Source of the DNA: Desulfopila sp. IMCC35006
GTDB taxonomy: Bacteria > Desulfobacterota > Desulfobulbia > Desulfobulbales > Desulfocapsaceae
Length of the DNA: 64,000 nt
Direction of reading: 5' to 3'
NCBI RefSeq assembly: GCF_005116645.1
Contig: NZ_SWCM01000003.1
Location: forward strand, 1 to 64,000
In this document: piece by piece, positions 62,242 through 64,000 of the stretch
How positions within the stretch are numbered: position 1 is the stretch's first letter
Layout: every line of letters begins with the position of its first letter
Notes under the pieces: model-generated
What the model was told of the DNA's origin: nothing
The model's database searches: none
The model's input: only the letters and a program-made list of their open reading frames with translations
Position numbers and translations under genes: made by a program

Positions 62242-62661
62242 TTATGCCACTGAGGCGTCCTGACCGTTTACCGGGCCTAATTTTTTGATACGCGCGGTCA
62301 TCTGGGTCACCGCCGCAACAAACTTGTCAGGCTCCGCCGACGAAACCCAGGTCAAATTGAACCGATCGGCCTCGTAGCCAAAATCTTCCAACAGTTCAAC
62401 AATCATGTTGGACCGGGTCATTGCTTTATAATTACCATCCAGGTAATGACATTCGCCGAGGTGTCAGCCGAGGACCATCACCCCGTCTGCGCCCTGGGAT
62501 AAGGCATCCATAACAAATTCCGGATGGACCATCCCAGAGCACATTACGCGAATTATCCGCACGTTATGCGGATACTGCATCCTGGCCGTTCCCGCCAGAT
62601 CAGCTGCGGCATAGGAGCACCAGTTGCAGCAGAAGGCAACAATTTTAGGCTCAAAACTCAT
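62242..62661 (-). CDS. mvhD: Mvh-type hydrogenase delta subunit, selenoprotein
   Basis: A 139-residue iron-sulfur protein if the TGA at 62466-62464 is read as selenocysteine (residue 66). It opens [24 protein letters not shown], has [16 protein letters not shown], and then VMVLG-U-HLGECHY, where most MvhD proteins have GCHxGDCHY. Beyond the TGA the frame keeps full MvhD similarity ([19 protein letters not shown]) to TAA at 62244-62242. The ATG at 62661 with AAGGAG eight bases upstream is preferred to the GTG at 62667. It links the hydrogenase to HdrA and carries a [2Fe-2S] cluster in known members. The hairpin after the TGA matches that in mvhA. Confidence 0.92.
62431..62466 (-). other. UGA(Sec) codon and SECIS-like hairpin of mvhD
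   Basis: On the minus strand the stem ATTACC (62447-62442) with GGTAAT (62436-62431) encloses the loop TGGAT, again at bases 23-27 after the TGA. The stem sequence differs completely from that of mvhA while loop and distance are the same, as expected for a selected SECIS. Confidence 0.85.
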
Positions 62662-62688
62662 GTTCACAACTCCTTCTCACTTTAAAAT

Positions 62689-64000
62689 TTATACCGCGAG
62701 CGCCGCTTGAATCTGAGCGCTGATCTGTTTCATGGTAAATCCGGCGACATACACGCCTCGCTTGGGACAGGTACCCTGACACAACCCGCAGCCTTTGCAC
62801 TGCGCCTTGTTGACAACGATCGTTTTGCCGCCAGCTCCGCCTGCTTTAGCCGGTTTTTCAATCAGGGTAATGGCGTTATACGGGCAGACATCGACACAGA
62901 GGGCGCAGCCGTCGCAATAGTCCTCATCTACCGTCGCCTTCACTGCATCAAGCGAGATATGACTCTTGGACAAAAGCGTAGCGGCTCTTGCCGACGCAGC
63001 CAGGGCCTGGGCAATGGACTCCTCAACCGGTTTGGGATAGTGGGCCAGTCCGGCCACAAACATACCGTCGGTCGAAAAATCTACCGGCCGGAGCTTGGCA
63101 TGGGCCTCCTGGAAAAATCCCTGCTTATCGACGGGAACCTTGTATAATTTGCCGAGCTCCGCAGCATCGCCTTGCGGGCGAATTGCGGTGGCCAGAATGA
63201 CCATGTCCGCTTCAATCTTCAGCGGGCGGTGCAGCACATGATCCCAGACCTCAACATCGATGACCGAACCATTCTGGGTCACCTTCGGTTTTCCGTGCAG
63301 CTCGTAGTTGATAAAGATAACGCCGAGCTTTCTTGCCTGTTTATACAGAGCCTCCCGCTGGCCATAGGTGCGCATATCCCGATAAAGAATATAGACGTTG
63401 CGCTCCGGATTTTCTTTCTTCAGGGCGATTGCCGACTGTACCGAATGGGTACAGCAGACCTTGGAACAATACATATTGCCCTCTTCTCTGGAACCTACGC
63501 ACTGAATGAAGACAAATCGCCGGGCTTTTTTTACATGCTGTTCCTTCAGTTCAAAAAGCTTATCAAACTGGACCGAAGTCACAACACCGGTTATCGAGTC
63601 AAAGTTGTATTCGGTGGGGATATAGGCATCTCCACCGGTTGCGACAATCCCGGCACCATGGTCGATGACCAGCGTCGCTCCGTTTCGATCGGTGATGGTC
63701 GAGCTGAAATTACCGACAAAGCCATCCACTTTGGTCACTGATGCCCCTTTATGAATGGTGATTTTGTCATTTCCCGTCACTTTATCAATCAGTTTAGCCA
63801 ACTGTGAGGGGACATGCTCCCCGGCCCAGGTGTGTTTGAGATTGAGTGCATTGCCGCCGAGGACCTCGGTCCTTTCTACCAGATGGACAGCAAAACCCTG
63901 TTCGGCAAGATTAAGCGCAGCGGTCATGCCCGCGACACCACCGCCGATAACCAGGCCCTTCTGGGTAATCGGTACGGCAAAAGGCTTGAGGGAATCGCCA
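62689..64000 (-). CDS. hdrA: Heterodisulfide reductase-type subunit HdrA, 5' part outside the window
   Basis: A partial gene; the visible 437 codons run off the window edge at 64000. It has the FAD-binding fold KGLVIGGGVAGMTAALNLAEQG (about 63,865-63,962), the Cys block VGSREEGNMYCSKVCCTHSVQSA and two C-terminal ferredoxin-type [4Fe-4S] motifs (CDGCALCVDVCPYNA and CKGCGLCQGTCPKRG). HdrA is the flavin subunit where electrons from hydrogen are split between ferredoxin and a second acceptor. It is the first visible gene of hdrA-mvhD-mvhG-mvhA. hdrB/hdrC, if linked, would be upstream, outside the window. Confidence 0.93.
   Translation of the reverse strand, partial: GDSLKPFAVPITQKGLVIGGGVAGMTAALNLAEQGFAVHLVERTEVLGGNALNLKHTWAGEHVPSQLAKLIDKVTGNDKITIHKGASVTKVDGFVGNFSSTITDRNGATLVIDHGAGIVATGGDAYIPTEYNFDSITGVVTSVQFDKLFELKEQHVKKARRFVFIQCVGSREEGNMYCSKVCCTHSVQSAIALKKENPERNVYILYRDMRTYGQREALYKQARKLGVIFINYELHGKPKVTQNGSVIDVEVWDHVLHRPLKIEADMVILATAIRPQGDAAELGKLYKVPVDKQGFFQEAHAKLRPVDFSTDGMFVAGLAHYPKPVEESIAQALAASARAATLLSKSHISLDAVKATVDEDYCDGCALCVDVCPYNAITLIEKPAKAGGAGGKTIVVNKAQCKGCGLCQGTCPKRGVYVAGFTMKQISAQIQAALAV

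Overview
The window reads as chromosomal DNA of a strictly anaerobic bacterium, most likely a sulfate-reducing Desulfobacterota (Desulfobulbales-like). This is inferred from three tungsten-type aldehyde:ferredoxin oxidoreductases (AOR), a selenocysteine-containing HdrA/Mvh hydrogenase module, TRAP transport, Etf-linked acyl-CoA oxidation and heavy use of sigma-54 promoters. No rRNA, tRNA, CRISPR array or intact insertion sequence was seen.

Layout. 1-1.04 kb: a truncated receiver-domain gene beside short repeats, and a PNPOx-family flavoprotein. 1.2-8.2 kb (minus strand): operon A, gabT - aor - small winged helix - patD-like aldehyde dehydrogenase - second aldehyde dehydrogenase, behind a sigma-54 promoter. 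8.7-12 kb: three small unknown genes and two SatP-type acetate/succinate channels. 12.3-14 kb: sigma-54 activator A. 14.4-24.2 kb (plus strand): TetR regulator, putrescine aminotransferase patA, a divergent AOR with its own MoaD/ThiS-like protein, a sigma-54-driven potABCD polyamine importer and a saccharopine-dehydrogenase-like enzyme. 24.4-34.5 kb: DUF945 protein, gltBD, a radical SAM protein and a nitrilase-family amidase. 34.6-42.4 kb (minus): operon B, gabT2 - aor2 - NAD-glutamate dehydrogenase - winged helix 2 - Usp, a diverged copy of the core of operon A with its own sigma-54 promoter and activator B (43.2-44.9 kb). 45.2-55.8 kb (minus): a glutarate operon gctAB - glutaryl-CoA dehydrogenase - gcdA - thioesterase - etfBA - dctPQM, with a sigma-54 promoter and activator C just upstream. 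58.1-64 kb (minus): hdrA (cut by the window edge) - mvhD - mvhG - mvhA, then a CxxC mini-protein and a divergent HypD-like gene. mvhD and mvhA are each interrupted by an in-frame UGA followed by a matching SECIS-like hairpin, so both are read as selenoproteins.

How it fits together (inference). PotABCD imports putrescine or cadaverine. PatA makes the omega-aminoaldehyde. AOR3 or the PatD-like dehydrogenase oxidises it to 4-aminobutyrate or 5-aminovalerate. The two GabT/AOR pairs take these to succinate and glutarate, delivering low-potential electrons to ferredoxin. NAD-glutamate dehydrogenase recycles the 2-oxoglutarate acceptor. Glutarate, also possibly imported by the TRAP system, is activated by Gct, oxidised without decarboxylation to glutaconyl-CoA through Etf, and decarboxylated to crotonyl-CoA by Gcd. 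The Hdr-Mvh complex handles hydrogen/ferredoxin electrons. Three families of palindromic or repeat elements are scattered between these operons, two of them fused to stop codons.
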